Part shown: positions 36,819-47,190 of the stretch, one piece after another
Position numbering within the stretch: position 1 is the first letter of the stretch
How the letters are laid out: every line of letters begins with the position of its first letter
NCBI RefSeq assembly: GCF_026191375.1
Contig: NZ_JAODTL010000022.1
Span: 186,001 to 250,000 of the forward strand
Source of the DNA: Marinomonas pontica
GTDB taxonomy: Bacteria > Pseudomonadota > Gammaproteobacteria > Pseudomonadales > Marinomonadaceae
Reading direction: 5' to 3'
Length of the DNA stretch: 64,000 nucleotides
Notes under the pieces: generated by a model
What the model was told of the DNA's origin: nothing
What the model saw: only the letters and a program-made list of their open reading frames with translations
Databases searched by the model: none
Program-made: the position numbers and the translations under genes

Positions 36819-39416
36819 CTATTTCATTTTTTTCGGCTGTCGCACGTGGAACAACCGTAGCCTATTTGCATTGGTCACAACTGTGACAGAAGACAAGGAC
36901 ATTGCGGCCCCCGCTATTACTGGACTTAATAGCCAACCCGTCAGAGGAAATAAGATTCCAGCAGCAATCGGAATACCTAGACTGTTATACGCAAATGCGC
37001 CCCAAAGGTTCTGTTTAATATTTTTTAGCGTGGCTTTACTAATGAGAATAACGTCAGCAACACTCTTTAAATCGTTATGTATTAATGTAATATCCGCGCT
37101 TTCCATGGCAACATCTGTTCCGGCTCCCATAGCAAACCCAACATCCGCTTTGGCCAGCGCTGGAGCATCGTTAATCCCATCACCAATCATACCGACCACC
37201 TCTCCTTTTTCTTGAAGCTTTGTGACCCACTCCAACTTATCGTCTGGCAATAATTGCGCGTGATAATCATCAATACCAACACATTTTGCAACGGCTGCGG
37301 CCGTTTCATGGTTATCACCCGTTAACATGACGACTTTTAAACCTTGGTGCTTAAAATCGGAAATGGCTTCTTTTATCCCTTTCTTAATCGGATCTTCAAT
37401 ATAGAATATCGCCATTAATTCCGCTTCATCAGAAAGAAAGACACGCGTTGCCGTTTTAAAATCCGCGTTAGCATCGTCAATAATGATAGAAATGCCTTTT
37501 TCATACATCAATCGTTCATTTCCTAAATAATACGTATCACGGCCAATACGCCCTTTTACACCCAACCCTACCAGCGATTCAAACGCTTCTACGGCAACCT
37601 TCTTACGGCCTTTAATAGGTGTATTACAATGTTCCAATAAAGCATCTGCCAAAGGGTGATTTGCGTTCGTTTCGAGTGCGGAAACAAGCTCGCACACCCA
37701 GTCTAAATGAGCATGATCATTTAAATGAGTATGAACAACCTTTGGCTTGCCTTCGGTAATGGTACCCGTTTTATCTAATACAACCGTGGTCAACTCGCTT
37801 GCTCGCTGAAGAGCGTCACCATTTCGAATAAGCCCACCGCACTCCGCGGCCTTACCAATGCCTATCATGGTCGATATTGGCGTTGCTAAACCCAGCGCAC
37901 AGGGGCAGGCAATAATTAAGACGGATATAGCCGTTACCAACATGTAGGAATAGACGTCGTCGCTAGCTGAAAAATTAAACCACGCTAAAGCGGTTAAAAT
38001 AGCGATAATGATTACGCTCGGAACGAAGATCGAAGACACTTTGTCAGCCAAAACACTAATAGGTGGTTTTGAGTTTTGTGCCTTGCCCACCATATCGATA
38101 ATTTGCGCTAATAATGTATTGGAGCCAACGTGAGTGGCTTTGAATAACAAGCTGCCTTGTCCATTCACCGTACCTGCCGACAGACGACTTCCTTTGCTTT
38201 TTTCTATTGGTGCTGGCTCACCCGTCAACATAGATTCATTAACCGTTGATACTCCATCTAAGACATCCCCATCGACGGGTATTTTGTCCCCTGAACGAAC
38301 GCGAAGTATGTCGTTTACATGGATTTCGGAAACGCTAATTCGCACTTCCTGATCACCATCAATACGTATTGCCATTTTGGGGCGAAGATCCAGTAACCGA
38401 TGCAAAGCCTGACTCGTTTTACGACGCGCCCTGAGCTCCAAAGCCTGCCCAAGGTTGATCAAGCCTATGATCATTACAGCAGCCTCAAAATACAAATGAT
38501 GGGTGTTATCTGGTAACCAGCTCATTGGAGCAAGAACAACGAGCATAGAATATAACCATGCACTTCCCGTCCCTAAAGCGATCAACAGATCCATATTTGC
38601 CTGATGATTTATAAATGCTTTCCAAGCGCCGCGAAAATAATGTTTACCAGCACGGGTCATGATGACCAAAGTAACCAAGCCGACCACACCCCAAATCAAC
38701 CTATCATTGAGCGTGCTCACACTCATATTCCCACCAAAAACACCGTAAAGCATTAATGGAATGCCCAGACCTAAGCTCCACGCCGAAGACTGTCGCTTAT
38801 CATGATATTCAGCCAGTTCTCTTTGACCTCGTTCTTCTTCACTTTTTTCAGCATCAAGAATGACCTTGGCATGATAGCCCGAATTCTCTACCGCATTCAG
38901 CAGCGCTTCAGATTGACCTGTTGTTACTACTTGAGCCGTATGGTTAGCAAAGTTAACGTTTGCAGATACAACGTCTGGTGTATTTGTTAAGGCTTTTTGA
39001 ACTGTATTAACGCAGCCAGCACAGGTCATTCCAGCAATAGAAAGCTGATAAGTTACCGCTTCGTTTCTTTGATGTTCTACTTTAACAGGCTCTACAGTGC
39101 TATCTGTCAGAGTGTCACTCGTTTGATGAGCAAGCTCACTACCTTGTTCACTCCCATCTACCTGTTCTTGCTCATCATCGGAACAGCCTAAGAAAATAAA
39201 GCCTGCTTCCTCGACGCTTTTTTGGATGCGACCCATGTCTAACTTTGAGGTTACAACCAGTTTGTTTTCTTTTGGTTGTCCCTCTACTTTAGCATCTGGA
39301 CATTTTTCTTGGATAAGCTGACGTATTTTAGTCACGCAACCTTGGCAAGACATACCGGATACCAAAATGGTTCTTTCGATCGCTTCGTTATGAGTATTTG
39401 ATACCGAGTTCCCCAT
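36819..39416 (-). CDS. copA: copper-exporting P-type ATPase CopA
   Basis: An 865-residue P1B-1 ATPase. Two N-terminal HMA metal-binding domains have GMSCQGC and GMTCAGC, separated by an acidic Gln/Glu-rich linker. The membrane metal site is Cys504-Pro-Cys506 ([13 protein letters not shown]). The phosphorylated Asp548 is in [11 protein letters not shown], an HP motif is in NHPLADAL, and the hinge is [13 protein letters not shown]. It pumps Cu+ out of the cytoplasm. The MerR regulator lies 14 nt upstream on the same strand, so the pair form one metal-induced operon. Confidence 0.95.
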   Translation of the reverse strand: MGNSVSNTHNEAIERTILVSGMSCQGCVTKIRQLIQEKCPDAKVEGQPKENKLVVTSKLDMGRIQKSVEEAGFIFLGCSDDEQEQVDGSEQGSELAHQTSDTLTDSTVEPVKVEHQRNEAVTYQLSIAGMTCAGCVNTVQKALTNTPDVVSANVNFANHTAQVVTTGQSEALLNAVENSGYHAKVILDAEKSEEERGQRELAEYHDKRQSSAWSLGLGIPLMLYGVFGGNMSVSTLNDRLIWGVVGLVTLVIMTRAGKHYFRGAWKAFINHQANMDLLIALGTGSAWLYSMLVVLAPMSWLPDNTHHLYFEAAVMIIGLINLGQALELRARRKTSQALHRLLDLRPKMAIRIDGDQEVRISVSEIHVNDILRVRSGDKIPVDGDVLDGVSTVNESMLTGEPAPIEKSKGSRLSAGTVNGQGSLLFKATHVGSNTLLAQIIDMVGKAQNSKPPISVLADKVSSIFVPSVIIIAILTALAWFNFSASDDVYSYMLVTAISVLIIACPCALGLATPISTMIGIGKAAECGGLIRNGDALQRASELTTVVLDKTGTITEGKPKVVHTHLNDHAHLDWVCELVSALETNANHPLADALLEHCNTPIKGRKKVAVEAFESLVGLGVKGRIGRDTYYLGNERLMYEKGISIIIDDANADFKTATRVFLSDEAELMAIFYIEDPIKKGIKEAISDFKHQGLKVVMLTGDNHETAAAVAKCVGIDDYHAQLLPDDKLEWVTKLQEKGEVVGMIGDGINDAPALAKADVGFAMGAGTDVAMESADITLIHNDLKSVADVILISKATLKNIKQNLWGAFAYNSLGIPIAAGILFPLTGWLLSPVIAGAAMSLSSVTVVTNANRLRLFHVRQPKKMK

Positions 39417-39430
39417 ACCCTATCCTCCTA

Positions 39431-39850
39431 TTAATGTGATTGCTTGGATCCTTCCCAATCTTCGATCAAACAACAAATAGAATGCCCATCAGGTGTACCG
39501 TTTGGCATTCCCTCCCAAGCTCTCAAAGCATCTTCCATTTTAATAAGGTGTGCTTGTAGTTGAGCGATCTTCATCTTGGTTTCAGGAACTTTTTTCTCTA
39601 ATAAATCCCTAACCATTGGACAAGGTGAATCACCACTGTCAGATTGCTGAAAGATCTCTTCAATTTGCTTTAAACTAAAACCTAGTTCGCCTGCCTGCCG
39701 AATAAAGTGCAACCTTTGTAAGGCGACTTTGTCGTAATTTTGATAGCCATTATTCGGATCTCGTACAGCCTGAATTAATCCCAGTCGTGTGTAGTGACGA
39801 ACCGTTTCAGCGGTTACATTGGCCACTTTAGCCAATTCACTGACTCGCAT
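39431..39850 (-). CDS. MerR-family metal-responsive regulator of copA
   Basis: A 139-residue MerR protein with an N-terminal winged helix (MRVSELAKVANVTAETVRHYTRLGLI), a long dimerisation helix and a cysteine-containing C-terminal metal loop (GHSICCLIED); another cysteine is at DSPCPM. The paired C-terminal cysteines point to a soft-metal sensor. Position next to copA suggests copper or silver; cadmium, lead or zinc sensing cannot be excluded from sequence. AGGAGGG precedes the ATG. A MerR-type promoter lies just upstream, implying autoregulation. Confidence 0.85.
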   Translation of the reverse strand: MRVSELAKVANVTAETVRHYTRLGLIQAVRDPNNGYQNYDKVALQRLHFIRQAGELGFSLKQIEEIFQQSDSGDSPCPMVRDLLEKKVPETKMKIAQLQAHLIKMEDALRAWEGMPNGTPDGHSICCLIEDWEGSKQSH

Positions 39851-39893
39851 AAGCCCTCCTAAAAACGTTCGTATTTAATAAAACACTATTCAA

Positions 39894-39925
39894 AGTGTAA
39901 AACCTATATGTAGCACATAGGTCAA
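39894..39925 (-). promoter_or_regulatory. MerR-type operator-promoter of the merR-copA operon
   Basis: On the minus strand a -35 TTGACC and a -10 TACACT are separated by 20 bp, longer than the usual 17, as in promoters that MerR proteins remodel. The dyad ACCTAT-N9-ATAGGT (39902-39922) fills the spacer. This is a strong match to the MerR paradigm. Confidence 0.8.
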
Positions 39926-39960
39926 GAATTTTTGTGCATGCCAACGAACTTATACCAATA

Positions 39961-39988
39961 AAAAAGCCGAGTTCAATGACTCGGCTCT
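39961..39988 (-). terminator. terminator after ndh
   Basis: On the minus strand AAGAGCCGAGT pairs with ACTCGGCTTTT around a short loop, followed by TTTTATT. Confidence 0.85.
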
Positions 39989-40016
39989 TAATAGCATTTA
40001 CTATGTCGATGTCGAC

Positions 40017-41306
40017 TTAATGCAGCTTGAGTTTTGGCTTAACCACTTTTCCGATTTTTTGAGCAGCCATAATCACCGTCGCTTTGAACCAACCGTGTAT
40101 CGCAATCAAATGAAGGCGATATAAAGATACGTACACAAAACGAGCAATACGACCTTCAATGAACATAGACCCGCCCATCAAATTACCCATTAAATTACCT
40201 ACCGTACTGTAGCGACTCAAGTTAACCAAAGAGCCGTAATCTTTATAGGTATATTCTTTAAGCGGTTCACTCAAAAAAGAAGCCTTGATGTTATCAAACA
40301 CCAAACTGGCCATTTGATGAGCAGACTGCGCCCTTGGTGGCACAAAAGAACCATCCGCTTGCTTGCACGCACAACAATCACCAATGACATATACGTTATC
40401 AAAGGCCGTGGTTTGTAAGGTGCCTTTTACCAATATCTGATTATTTCGAGTGGTTTCAAATCCCTCTATGTTCGCCACAAAGTCCGGCGCTTTTACACCT
40501 GCAGCCCAAATCATCAAGTCGGCTTCAATATTTCTCTCATCCGCAGTTTGAAATCCGCCGTCGTAAGCGCGAACAACGCGGGTGTTCTGGCTGACAGTGA
40601 CCCCCAAGCGAATCAATTCTTTGGTCGCTAAAGAAGCGATGCGATCAGGTAAAGCGGGCAAAATTCGCTGTCCGGCTTCAATTAATTGCACTTGTACTCG
40701 CTTACCCGACATCTCAGGCATGCCATACGCTTTTAACATATCGGCCACGTGGAAAAGCTCAGCAGATAATTCAACGCCCGTGGCGCCACCGCCAACAATC
40801 GCCAGCTTTAATTGTGCCTCTGGCCCTTCTTGATGAACGCGTAAAAACTGATTCAATAGTGCCTGTTGGAAACGTTCAGCTTGTTTGTGTGAATCCAAGA
40901 AATAACAATGATCAGCAACGCCCGGTGTGCCAAAATCGTTACTCACACTGCCGACAGCCATAATCAGTATGTCATAAGAAATCGTCCGCTCAGGTAGAAC
41001 GATGTGCCCCATGTCATCAGACAGAGAATCCAGAGTGAGCGTCTTCTCTTCGGGATTCACCCCCATTAGCGTTCCCAACTGGAATTGATAATGATGTTTT
41101 GCCGCATGGGCCCGATAATTAAGTCCATCATTATTTATATCCAAAGAGCCTGTCGCAACCTCGTGCAATAGCGGTTTCCAGATATGAGTCTGACTTCTAT
41201 CGATAAGAACGACATCGGCTTGACGCTTTTTACCAAAAGCATGGCCTAATTTGGTGACCAGCTCTAAGCCTCCAGCACCACCACCAACTACTACGATTTT
41301 TTTCAT
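40017..41306 (-). CDS. ndh: type II NADH dehydrogenase
   Basis: A 429-residue flavoprotein with two dinucleotide-binding motifs: FAD at VVVGGGAGGLELVTKLG near the N-terminus and NADH at AIVGGGATGVELSAEL near residue 170. VYVIGDCCAC is the second FAD contact. The C-terminal amphipathic region docks on the inner membrane. It oxidises NADH and reduces quinone without pumping protons. It is transcribed alone with its own terminator. Confidence 0.93.
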   Translation of the reverse strand: MKKIVVVGGGAGGLELVTKLGHAFGKKRQADVVLIDRSQTHIWKPLLHEVATGSLDINNDGLNYRAHAAKHHYQFQLGTLMGVNPEEKTLTLDSLSDDMGHIVLPERTISYDILIMAVGSVSNDFGTPGVADHCYFLDSHKQAERFQQALLNQFLRVHQEGPEAQLKLAIVGGGATGVELSAELFHVADMLKAYGMPEMSGKRVQVQLIEAGQRILPALPDRIASLATKELIRLGVTVSQNTRVVRAYDGGFQTADERNIEADLMIWAAGVKAPDFVANIEGFETTRNNQILVKGTLQTTAFDNVYVIGDCCACKQADGSFVPPRAQSAHQMASLVFDNIKASFLSEPLKEYTYKDYGSLVNLSRYSTVGNLMGNLMGGSMFIEGRIARFVYVSLYRLHLIAIHGWFKATVIMAAQKIGKVVKPKLKLH

Positions 41307-41383
41307 GCAAAATCCCCTATAAACATTGAATAATCTGGAAAGTATTCAAAAAAACACTTTCCAGATGCCTCAATGAACAGCTG

Positions 41384-41831
41384 CTATTTTTTTCGTTGCG
41401 CTAATAATTTGTCTAACGTATTAGCGAATGCCATACGATCTTGTTGATTAAAGGTTGCCGGCCCACCCATTTGAACACCCGATGAACGCATTTGCTCCAT
41501 AAAAATCCCGCATACCAAGACGCTGCTTTATATTTTCTTTTGTATAGAGCTCACCTCTTGGATTAATAGCAAGCGCACCCTTGTCGATAACATCTGACGC
41601 CAAAGGAATATCCGCAGTCACCACCAAATCCTGACTATCAATGTTGTCCACTATGTAGTTGTCTGCAACGTCAAAGCCAGAACTGACAACTCTTCGTTCG
41701 ATCCATTTAGATGGCGGGATAGAAATGGCTTGGTTAGCAACAAGGATACATGGGATTTGAACACGTTCCGCAGCACGAAACAGAATGGTTTTAATAACAT
41801 TTGGACAGGCGTCGGCATCGACCCACAAGCG
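41384..41831 (-). pseudogene. yaiI: UPF0178 (YaiI/YqxD) protein with a 3' frameshift
   Basis: The frame starts [24 protein letters not shown] and continues through [24 protein letters not shown] to LGMRDF, all classic UPF0178 sequence. It then runs into [12 protein letters not shown] and stops at 41448. In the next frame the expected ending ([20 protein letters not shown] to [10 protein letters not shown]) is intact and stops at 41384. Deleting one base from the run at 41501-41505 restores the protein. The family resembles PIN/NYN-type nucleases but is uncharacterised. An indel error is more likely than recent decay. Confidence 0.78.
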
Positions 41832-41866
41832 CATAGGATTCCCCTTTTGTAGGGCTCCATTATTGA

Positions 41867-43597
41867 TCAGTCGAAAAGTGAAATCCAGTAATGAATAAGA
41901 ACAAACGGAGCACATAAGCGTGATCCGTTTGTTTGCATCGTGAGATGAATTACATATTTGGCATTTGGCCCGCCAGAACCTTCTGGCGTTACCCACGTAA
42001 TATTTTGTGCAGGGTCTTTAATGTCGCAAGTTTTACAGTGTATGCAGTTCTGTGAGTTGATCTGAAAAATCGATTCATTGTTAGATTCTACGATTTCATA
42101 GACCCCCGCAGGACAGTATCGTTGAGCGGGCTCACTGTACTTTGGCAAATTACTTTGTACCGGTATGCTCGCGTCTTTCAACCTTAAATGACAAGGCTGA
42201 TTTTCTTCATGATTGGTATTAGACAAAAACACCGAAGACAATTTATCAAAGCTTAATAAACCATCTGGCTTTTTATATTCTGGTGCAACATGTTTGTCTG
42301 CCAACTCTAAACAGGCGTAATCTGGAGTCATGTCTTTAAACGTAAACGGCAAACCACCCGAGAAAATGTTTTGATCTAACCAATTGTAAGCACCACCCCA
42401 AAACGTGCCTAATTTGTGCATTACTGGCACAAAATTTCGGGCTTGTTGCAGCTCTTCTCCCAACCAAGACTGGCGAAGGGCGTCGTCGAATTGGGATAAG
42501 TCAACGGATGATGGTTCCGCAGTCAAAGCCTCAAAGATACTCTCTGCGGCCAACATTCCACTTTTCATCGCCGTATGAGTGCCTTTAATTTTCGCTGGGT
42601 TTAATGTTCCTGCGTCGCAACCAATCACCAATCCGCCTGGAAAGTGCATTTTAGGTAACGAAGCCCAGCCACCTTTAGCAATCGCTCTGGCGCCATAAGA
42701 GACCCGCTTAGCGTCTTTTAAGTTTTCGGCAATAATAGGATGATGTTTGTATTTCTGAAATTCATCATAAGGGCTGAGATACGGATTTTTGTAGTTCAGA
42801 TCGACAATCAAGCCAACTACTACTTGATTATTTTCTAAGTGATAAAGAAAGCCACCGCCACCCGCTTCGTTCCCCAGTGGCCAACCAGCAGTATGAATCA
42901 CGGTTCCAGGTTTGCTTTGAGACGCGGGGACATCCCACAGCTCTTTAATTCCTAAGCCATAATGCTGAGGTGCTTTGCCTTTATCTAGCTCAAAGCGTGC
43001 CATGAGCTCTTTACCAAGGTGACCTCGACAGCCTTCAGAGAAAATCGTGTACTTGGCCTTTAAAAGCATGCCTGGCATAAAGCCATCTTTTTCGGTTCCG
43101 TCTTCCGCCAATCCCATGTCACCCGTTATAATCCCTTCGACATGACCGTCTTCATTGTATGCGAGCTGCGCTGCAGAAAAGCCCGGAAACACTTCAACAC
43201 CTAAAGACTCCGCCTGTTCGGCAAGCCAACGACATAAGTTACCCAAGCTGATAATATAATTACCATCGTTATGGAGTGTTTTGGGTACCATCCAGTTGCT
43301 TAACTGCCTTGCATTGGCATCAGAACTTAACCAATGCAGTTCATCAACATTCACTTTGGTGTGTAAAGGCGCGCCCATCTCTTGCCAGTCTGGGAATAGC
43401 TCTGTCAGTGCTTTTGGATCAACCACCGCTCCCGACAAAATGTGGGCACCAATTTCAGAGCCTTTTTCAACCAAACAAACGCTGATTTCTTTTTCTTCGG
43501 CCTTGGCTTTCTGCATTATACGGCATGCCGCTGATAACCCTGCAGGGCCACCGCCAACAATCACCACATCAAATTCCATTACTTCTCTGTCTGTCAT
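41867..43597 (-). CDS. electron-transfer flavoprotein-ubiquinone oxidoreductase (ETF-QO), probable frameshifted C-terminus
   Basis: A membrane-associated enzyme carrying electrons from ETF to ubiquinone. FAD motif [17 protein letters not shown] is at the N-terminus; the C-terminal [4Fe-4S] cysteines are in YCPAGVYEI and [13 protein letters not shown]. Family members normally end soon after WVTPEGGGGPN with PNM; here the frame continues for about 31 extra residues after SGGPN. Skipping one base at 41962 gives PNM and a stop at 41950. GGAGG precedes the ATG. The acyl-CoA dehydrogenase upstream feeds electrons into this route. Confidence 0.9.
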   Translation of the reverse strand: MTDREVMEFDVVIVGGGPAGLSAACRIMQKAKAEEKEISVCLVEKGSEIGAHILSGAVVDPKALTELFPDWQEMGAPLHTKVNVDELHWLSSDANARQLSNWMVPKTLHNDGNYIISLGNLCRWLAEQAESLGVEVFPGFSAAQLAYNEDGHVEGIITGDMGLAEDGTEKDGFMPGMLLKAKYTIFSEGCRGHLGKELMARFELDKGKAPQHYGLGIKELWDVPASQSKPGTVIHTAGWPLGNEAGGGGFLYHLENNQVVVGLIVDLNYKNPYLSPYDEFQKYKHHPIIAENLKDAKRVSYGARAIAKGGWASLPKMHFPGGLVIGCDAGTLNPAKIKGTHTAMKSGMLAAESIFEALTAEPSSVDLSQFDDALRQSWLGEELQQARNFVPVMHKLGTFWGGAYNWLDQNIFSGGLPFTFKDMTPDYACLELADKHVAPEYKKPDGLLSFDKLSSVFLSNTNHEENQPCHLRLKDASIPVQSNLPKYSEPAQRYCPAGVYEIVESNNESIFQINSQNCIHCKTCDIKDPAQNITWVTPEGSGGPNAKYVIHLTMQTNGSRLCAPFVLIHYWISLFD

Positions 43598-43664
43598 ACT
43601 GCCTCCCTATGAGGGCATATTTCTTATTTTTAAAACACTCACACTTATGACGGGGAATGCCTTT

Positions 43665-45434
43665 CTAACGATTGAAAACATTTTTGTTTAGCTTGTCAAC
43701 AGTTGGTTGGCCAAACTTTATTTCATAAAGATACGCTAACGATCTCGGTAATACGTGGTCGCAATAGAATGACACTGAATGCGCCCACGAATCTTGTTGT
43801 TCTTCATTTAAGTTTGATTCAGTTTTAGCTGCATGCAACGCTCTCACTTGCAACCATGCTCCAATTAAGTATCCCATTAACATCATATAAGGATACGCCA
43901 AGCCCGTTCCTAGAACCGCGTTTTTTGACATGGCTGCCAAGCACAATTCTGTTGCTGATTTGGACTGCTCAAGAACCACACTCACCTTATCAGCATACTC
44001 ATTCAGGCCGAATTGTCTCCACTGAGCTATTTCATTATCAATCTCTAACAACAACGCATTCATCGCTGCGCCATTATCTGAATGCAATTTACGACCGATC
44101 AAGTCAATCGCTTGAATACCATTTGTTCCTTCGTAAATAGGCAAAATACGCGCATCACGGGCATGTTGAGCCACCCCAGTTTCTTCAATAAAGCCCATAC
44201 CACCATGAATTTGTATGGCCAAAGACGTCACTTCTTGAGCTTGCTCAGTGATCCAGCCTTTCACGATCGGCGTGTAGAGTGCCGTTCTTGCAGCCGATTG
44301 TGCTTTTTGCTCACCTGTCGCCACATGGGACAAATCATTTTCGACAGCGGCCACATAAATAAGCGAACGCATCGCGTCAATTTGAGATTTCATCATCATC
44401 AACATACGCAACACATCAGGATGTTCAATAATCGCAGCACGCTCTGTACGTTCGGCATTCAAACCTTGTTTACGTTCCTTGGCATACTCCAATGCTTGTT
44501 GATAGGCACGTTCAGAAATGGCCAAGCCTTGTAAGCCGACACCCTGTCTGGCGTTGTTCATCATCGTGAACATCGCTTTAATGCCTTCATTTTTATTGCC
44601 TACTAAGTAGCCAACAGCGCCTGCATTGTCGCCAAAACTCATAACACATGTGGGTGAGGCGTGTATGCCCATTTTATGCTCGACGGATACAACATGAACA
44701 TCATTACGCTCTGACGGTTTACCCTGATCGTCTAACAGGAATTTAGGCACAATAAACAAAGAAATACCTTTAACGCCTTCCGGAGCATCAGGCAAACGCG
44801 CCAAAACCAAATGAATAATATTGTCACTCATTTGATGATCGCCCCATGTGATGAATATTTTTTGCCCTTTGATACGGAAAACATCGCCATCAGGAAGCGC
44901 TTTACAGGCAATAGCAGCCAGATCAGAACCTGCCGTCGGCTCTGTCAGATTCATAGTGCCAGCCCACTCGCCAGCCAGCATTTTAGGAAGGAATTGTTGT
45001 TTAAGCTCGTCACTTGCGTGCAAGCTAATGGCTTCGATAGCACCTAAGCTAAGCAAAGGACACAGTGAAAAAGATAGGTTTGCAGATTGAACGCCTTCAT
45101 TGACCGCTGTAGCGACACAGGAGGGCAAACCTTGTCCACCATACTCCGGATCACCAGATAACCCTATCCAGCCGCCTTCAGAGTACGCCTTAAACGCTTC
45201 TTTGAACCCCGTCGCTTCAATTACTTCGCCATTTTCAACCCGTGACCCTTGTTTGTCGCCACTTGCGTTTATTGGGGCAATGACTTGTTCGGCCAACTTA
45301 CCAGCCTCACCCAAAATCGCCTCCAACAAATCGTCATCAAGCGCGTCTTCAATGTAGGGTGTTAACCGTTGCGTTTTCGCAACAGAGCGTAAGCTGAATA
45401 AAATATCGTTTATTGGGTATAGGTATTCGCTCAT
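43665..45434 (-). CDS. large acyl-CoA dehydrogenase (DmdC/FadE-like subfamily)
   Basis: A 589-residue FAD enzyme. Mid and C domains include MNLTEPTAGSDLAAI, IFITWGDHQMSDNI and HARDARILPIYEGTNGIQAIDLIGRKL; a C-terminal extra domain (about 470-585) is found in the ~590-residue subfamily that includes 3-methylmercaptopropionyl-CoA dehydrogenase DmdC and Pseudomonas FadE-like enzymes. The substrate (fatty acyl-CoA or DMSP-derived) cannot be told. ETF-QO follows after 67 nt on the same strand, forming an oxidation-to-quinone module. Confidence 0.88.
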   Translation of the reverse strand: MSEYLYPINDILFSLRSVAKTQRLTPYIEDALDDDLLEAILGEAGKLAEQVIAPINASGDKQGSRVENGEVIEATGFKEAFKAYSEGGWIGLSGDPEYGGQGLPSCVATAVNEGVQSANLSFSLCPLLSLGAIEAISLHASDELKQQFLPKMLAGEWAGTMNLTEPTAGSDLAAIACKALPDGDVFRIKGQKIFITWGDHQMSDNIIHLVLARLPDAPEGVKGISLFIVPKFLLDDQGKPSERNDVHVVSVEHKMGIHASPTCVMSFGDNAGAVGYLVGNKNEGIKAMFTMMNNARQGVGLQGLAISERAYQQALEYAKERKQGLNAERTERAAIIEHPDVLRMLMMMKSQIDAMRSLIYVAAVENDLSHVATGEQKAQSAARTALYTPIVKGWITEQAQEVTSLAIQIHGGMGFIEETGVAQHARDARILPIYEGTNGIQAIDLIGRKLHSDNGAAMNALLLEIDNEIAQWRQFGLNEYADKVSVVLEQSKSATELCLAAMSKNAVLGTGLAYPYMMLMGYLIGAWLQVRALHAAKTESNLNEEQQDSWAHSVSFYCDHVLPRSLAYLYEIKFGQPTVDKLNKNVFNR

Positions 45435-45575
45435 TTTTTATTCTCCGAGTTAGTTATCCGAGCGGATTTATACCTATAGAATGGAAAAATATTGCAAATC
45501 CCTCAATAACAATTCAGACCTATATCTCTAACAAATACATTCAAAACGATTCCTAATGTTCTCGTAGCGCTTAAT

Positions 45576-46658
45576 TTATAGGCGTTTCATCGCTTTGCCG
45601 AATTTAAGGTATTCCTCACTTTTTCGATACTCGCCTGGTGTCATTCCCGTCCACTTTTTAAAGGAGCGGAAAAAGGCGCTAGGCTCATCAAACCCCATTA
45701 ACGCCGCAATGTCATTAATACTCAACTGAGGGGCATTCATGTAGGTAATGGCGGCTTCTTTGCGGCAATCGTCTTTAATGCTTTGGTAGGACGTTTTTTC
45801 ATCGTTCAAGCGACGACGTAATGTGGAAACACTCATATTGAGCGCGCTTGCCACCTCATCGGCACTGGGCATTTCGCGAGAAAAATCTTTACCCAACATT
45901 GCCATTACTTGAGATTTCAAACTGTTGTCGTTTTCTACCATTACGAGCAATTGATAAGGTGCGGTTTTTAAGAACCCTCTCAAGCTGTCTTCTGTTTGAA
46001 CGATTGGCATATCGAGATAGCTGGCTGGAAAGACTAAAGCGTTCGCGTGCTGATTGAATTTCACTTCTGATTGAAAAAGTGTTTTGTAGTACTCCACGTC
46101 ATCTGGGCGCTCGCTGGTAAAATACGCCGCTTTAAGATTTAAACGGCGGCCTATTAGCCAACAAATGAAATGGTGCCACATGGAAAGCGTAGTGCGTAGT
46201 TGCTCTTTCGATTCTGGAACCACCAAGGTGTCTAGGTCCGCATCAGAGGAATCCAACCCCGCAAAGGTGACCATGGCAAAGCGGCCTTTTTTAATCAGTA
46301 CCGGTTTTACCGTTGGTCCTCTGCAAATTTCATAAAAGTCACTGCAACGGTATAGGGCATGCGCCAGACTCTTTGCGTGAATGATACACAAACACATCAT
46401 CCTAAAGGTACCATTGGGTACCTTTCCTCCACTCAGCATGCCAAAAGACTCATCTTGCATTAGCCACATGATTTTTTGGTACAACATGCCGTATCGATAA
46501 GCCGGAAAAGAGTCACTTTGCTCAAGCTCATCTTGTGTTATCTCCAGACTGGCGAGCACAGCTTGGCGGTCTAATCCTTGATCTTCAACCGCTTTTAATA
46601 GGTAACGAACACTCGACATTGGAACAGACGCTTTCACACTTATCACCTTATCTAACAA
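45576..46658 (-). CDS. AraC-family transcription regulator
   Basis: A 360-residue regulator with an N-terminal Arabinose_bd-type sensing domain (about 15-205) and a C-terminal double helix-turn-helix: SADEVASALNMSVSTLRRRL and the second, ending FDEPSAFFRSFKKWTGMTPGEYR. This combination often controls lipid or alcohol catabolism. It lies directly upstream of the acyl-CoA dehydrogenase on the same strand with a 141-bp gap, so it probably regulates that gene and ETF-QO. Confidence 0.87.
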   Translation of the reverse strand: MLDKVISVKASVPMSSVRYLLKAVEDQGLDRQAVLASLEITQDELEQSDSFPAYRYGMLYQKIMWLMQDESFGMLSGGKVPNGTFRMMCLCIIHAKSLAHALYRCSDFYEICRGPTVKPVLIKKGRFAMVTFAGLDSSDADLDTLVVPESKEQLRTTLSMWHHFICWLIGRRLNLKAAYFTSERPDDVEYYKTLFQSEVKFNQHANALVFPASYLDMPIVQTEDSLRGFLKTAPYQLLVMVENDNSLKSQVMAMLGKDFSREMPSADEVASALNMSVSTLRRRLNDEKTSYQSIKDDCRKEAAITYMNAPQLSINDIAALMGFDEPSAFFRSFKKWTGMTPGEYRKSEEYLKFGKAMKRL

Positions 46659-46704
46659 ATGATCAGAATTAATATTTTTATTTTAGGGTGCTTTTTTAAC
46701 ATAA

Positions 46705-46730
46705 AAAAAGGCTGCATCTGCAGCCTTTTT
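46705..46730. terminator. bidirectional terminator before the AraC gene
   Basis: AAAAAGGCTGCA pairs with TGCAGCCTTTTT, with A and T runs on both sides. It separates the AraC regulator from the basic small protein gene at 46763-47119, both on the minus strand. Confidence 0.85.
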
Positions 46731-46762
46731 CATTTATTTAGTTTGCTTTTCTAACTTTTCGT

Positions 46763-47119
46763 TTACTTCTGTTCAGTAAAAGCAGATAACAATTCGTCCA
46801 ATGACAAATCTTCACTGTCTGTATCCGCAGTTGATGCTTCAAGCAAATCCGATTTCGCTTGTTCTGCTTTTTCATCAACAGGCTTAACGAAAACAAAGCG
46901 GCGCGGACGCACTGGTGCGGCTCCTGCTTCTTTTTCTGGTAGCAATCCTAAACGTTCAAGTTTTTTGTGCGCTTGTTCTTTGCGTTCTTTGGCTTTTTTA
47001 GTCACAAAACGACGAGTTGATGAAGATTTACGAGCTTTGTTTTGCTCTTTCATCATCTCTTTTGATCCAGTTTTACCAAGTTTTCCACGCATACTGCGCG
47101 ATTTTTTAACACGAGCCAT
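46763..47119 (-). CDS. small basic/acidic hypothetical protein
   Basis: A 118-residue protein. The N-terminal ~60 residues are very basic (Lys/Arg-rich, Ser-rich), suggesting nucleic-acid or ribosome binding, and the C-terminal ~30 residues are acidic (DTDSEDLSLDELLSAF). The layout resembles the GTPase regulator YihI, but I see no clear motif match. The start follows GAGAGGA. Function unknown. Confidence 0.55.
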   Translation of the reverse strand: MARVKKSRSMRGKLGKTGSKEMMKEQNKARKSSSTRRFVTKKAKERKEQAHKKLERLGLLPEKEAGAAPVRPRRFVFVKPVDEKAEQAKSDLLEASTADTDSEDLSLDELLSAFTEQK

Positions 47120-47190
47120 ATTATCCTCTCTTTATCGCGCGCATTGTAGCAGTGAATTCACGCTAGGTCATCCAGCAGCACTCGCAATTT

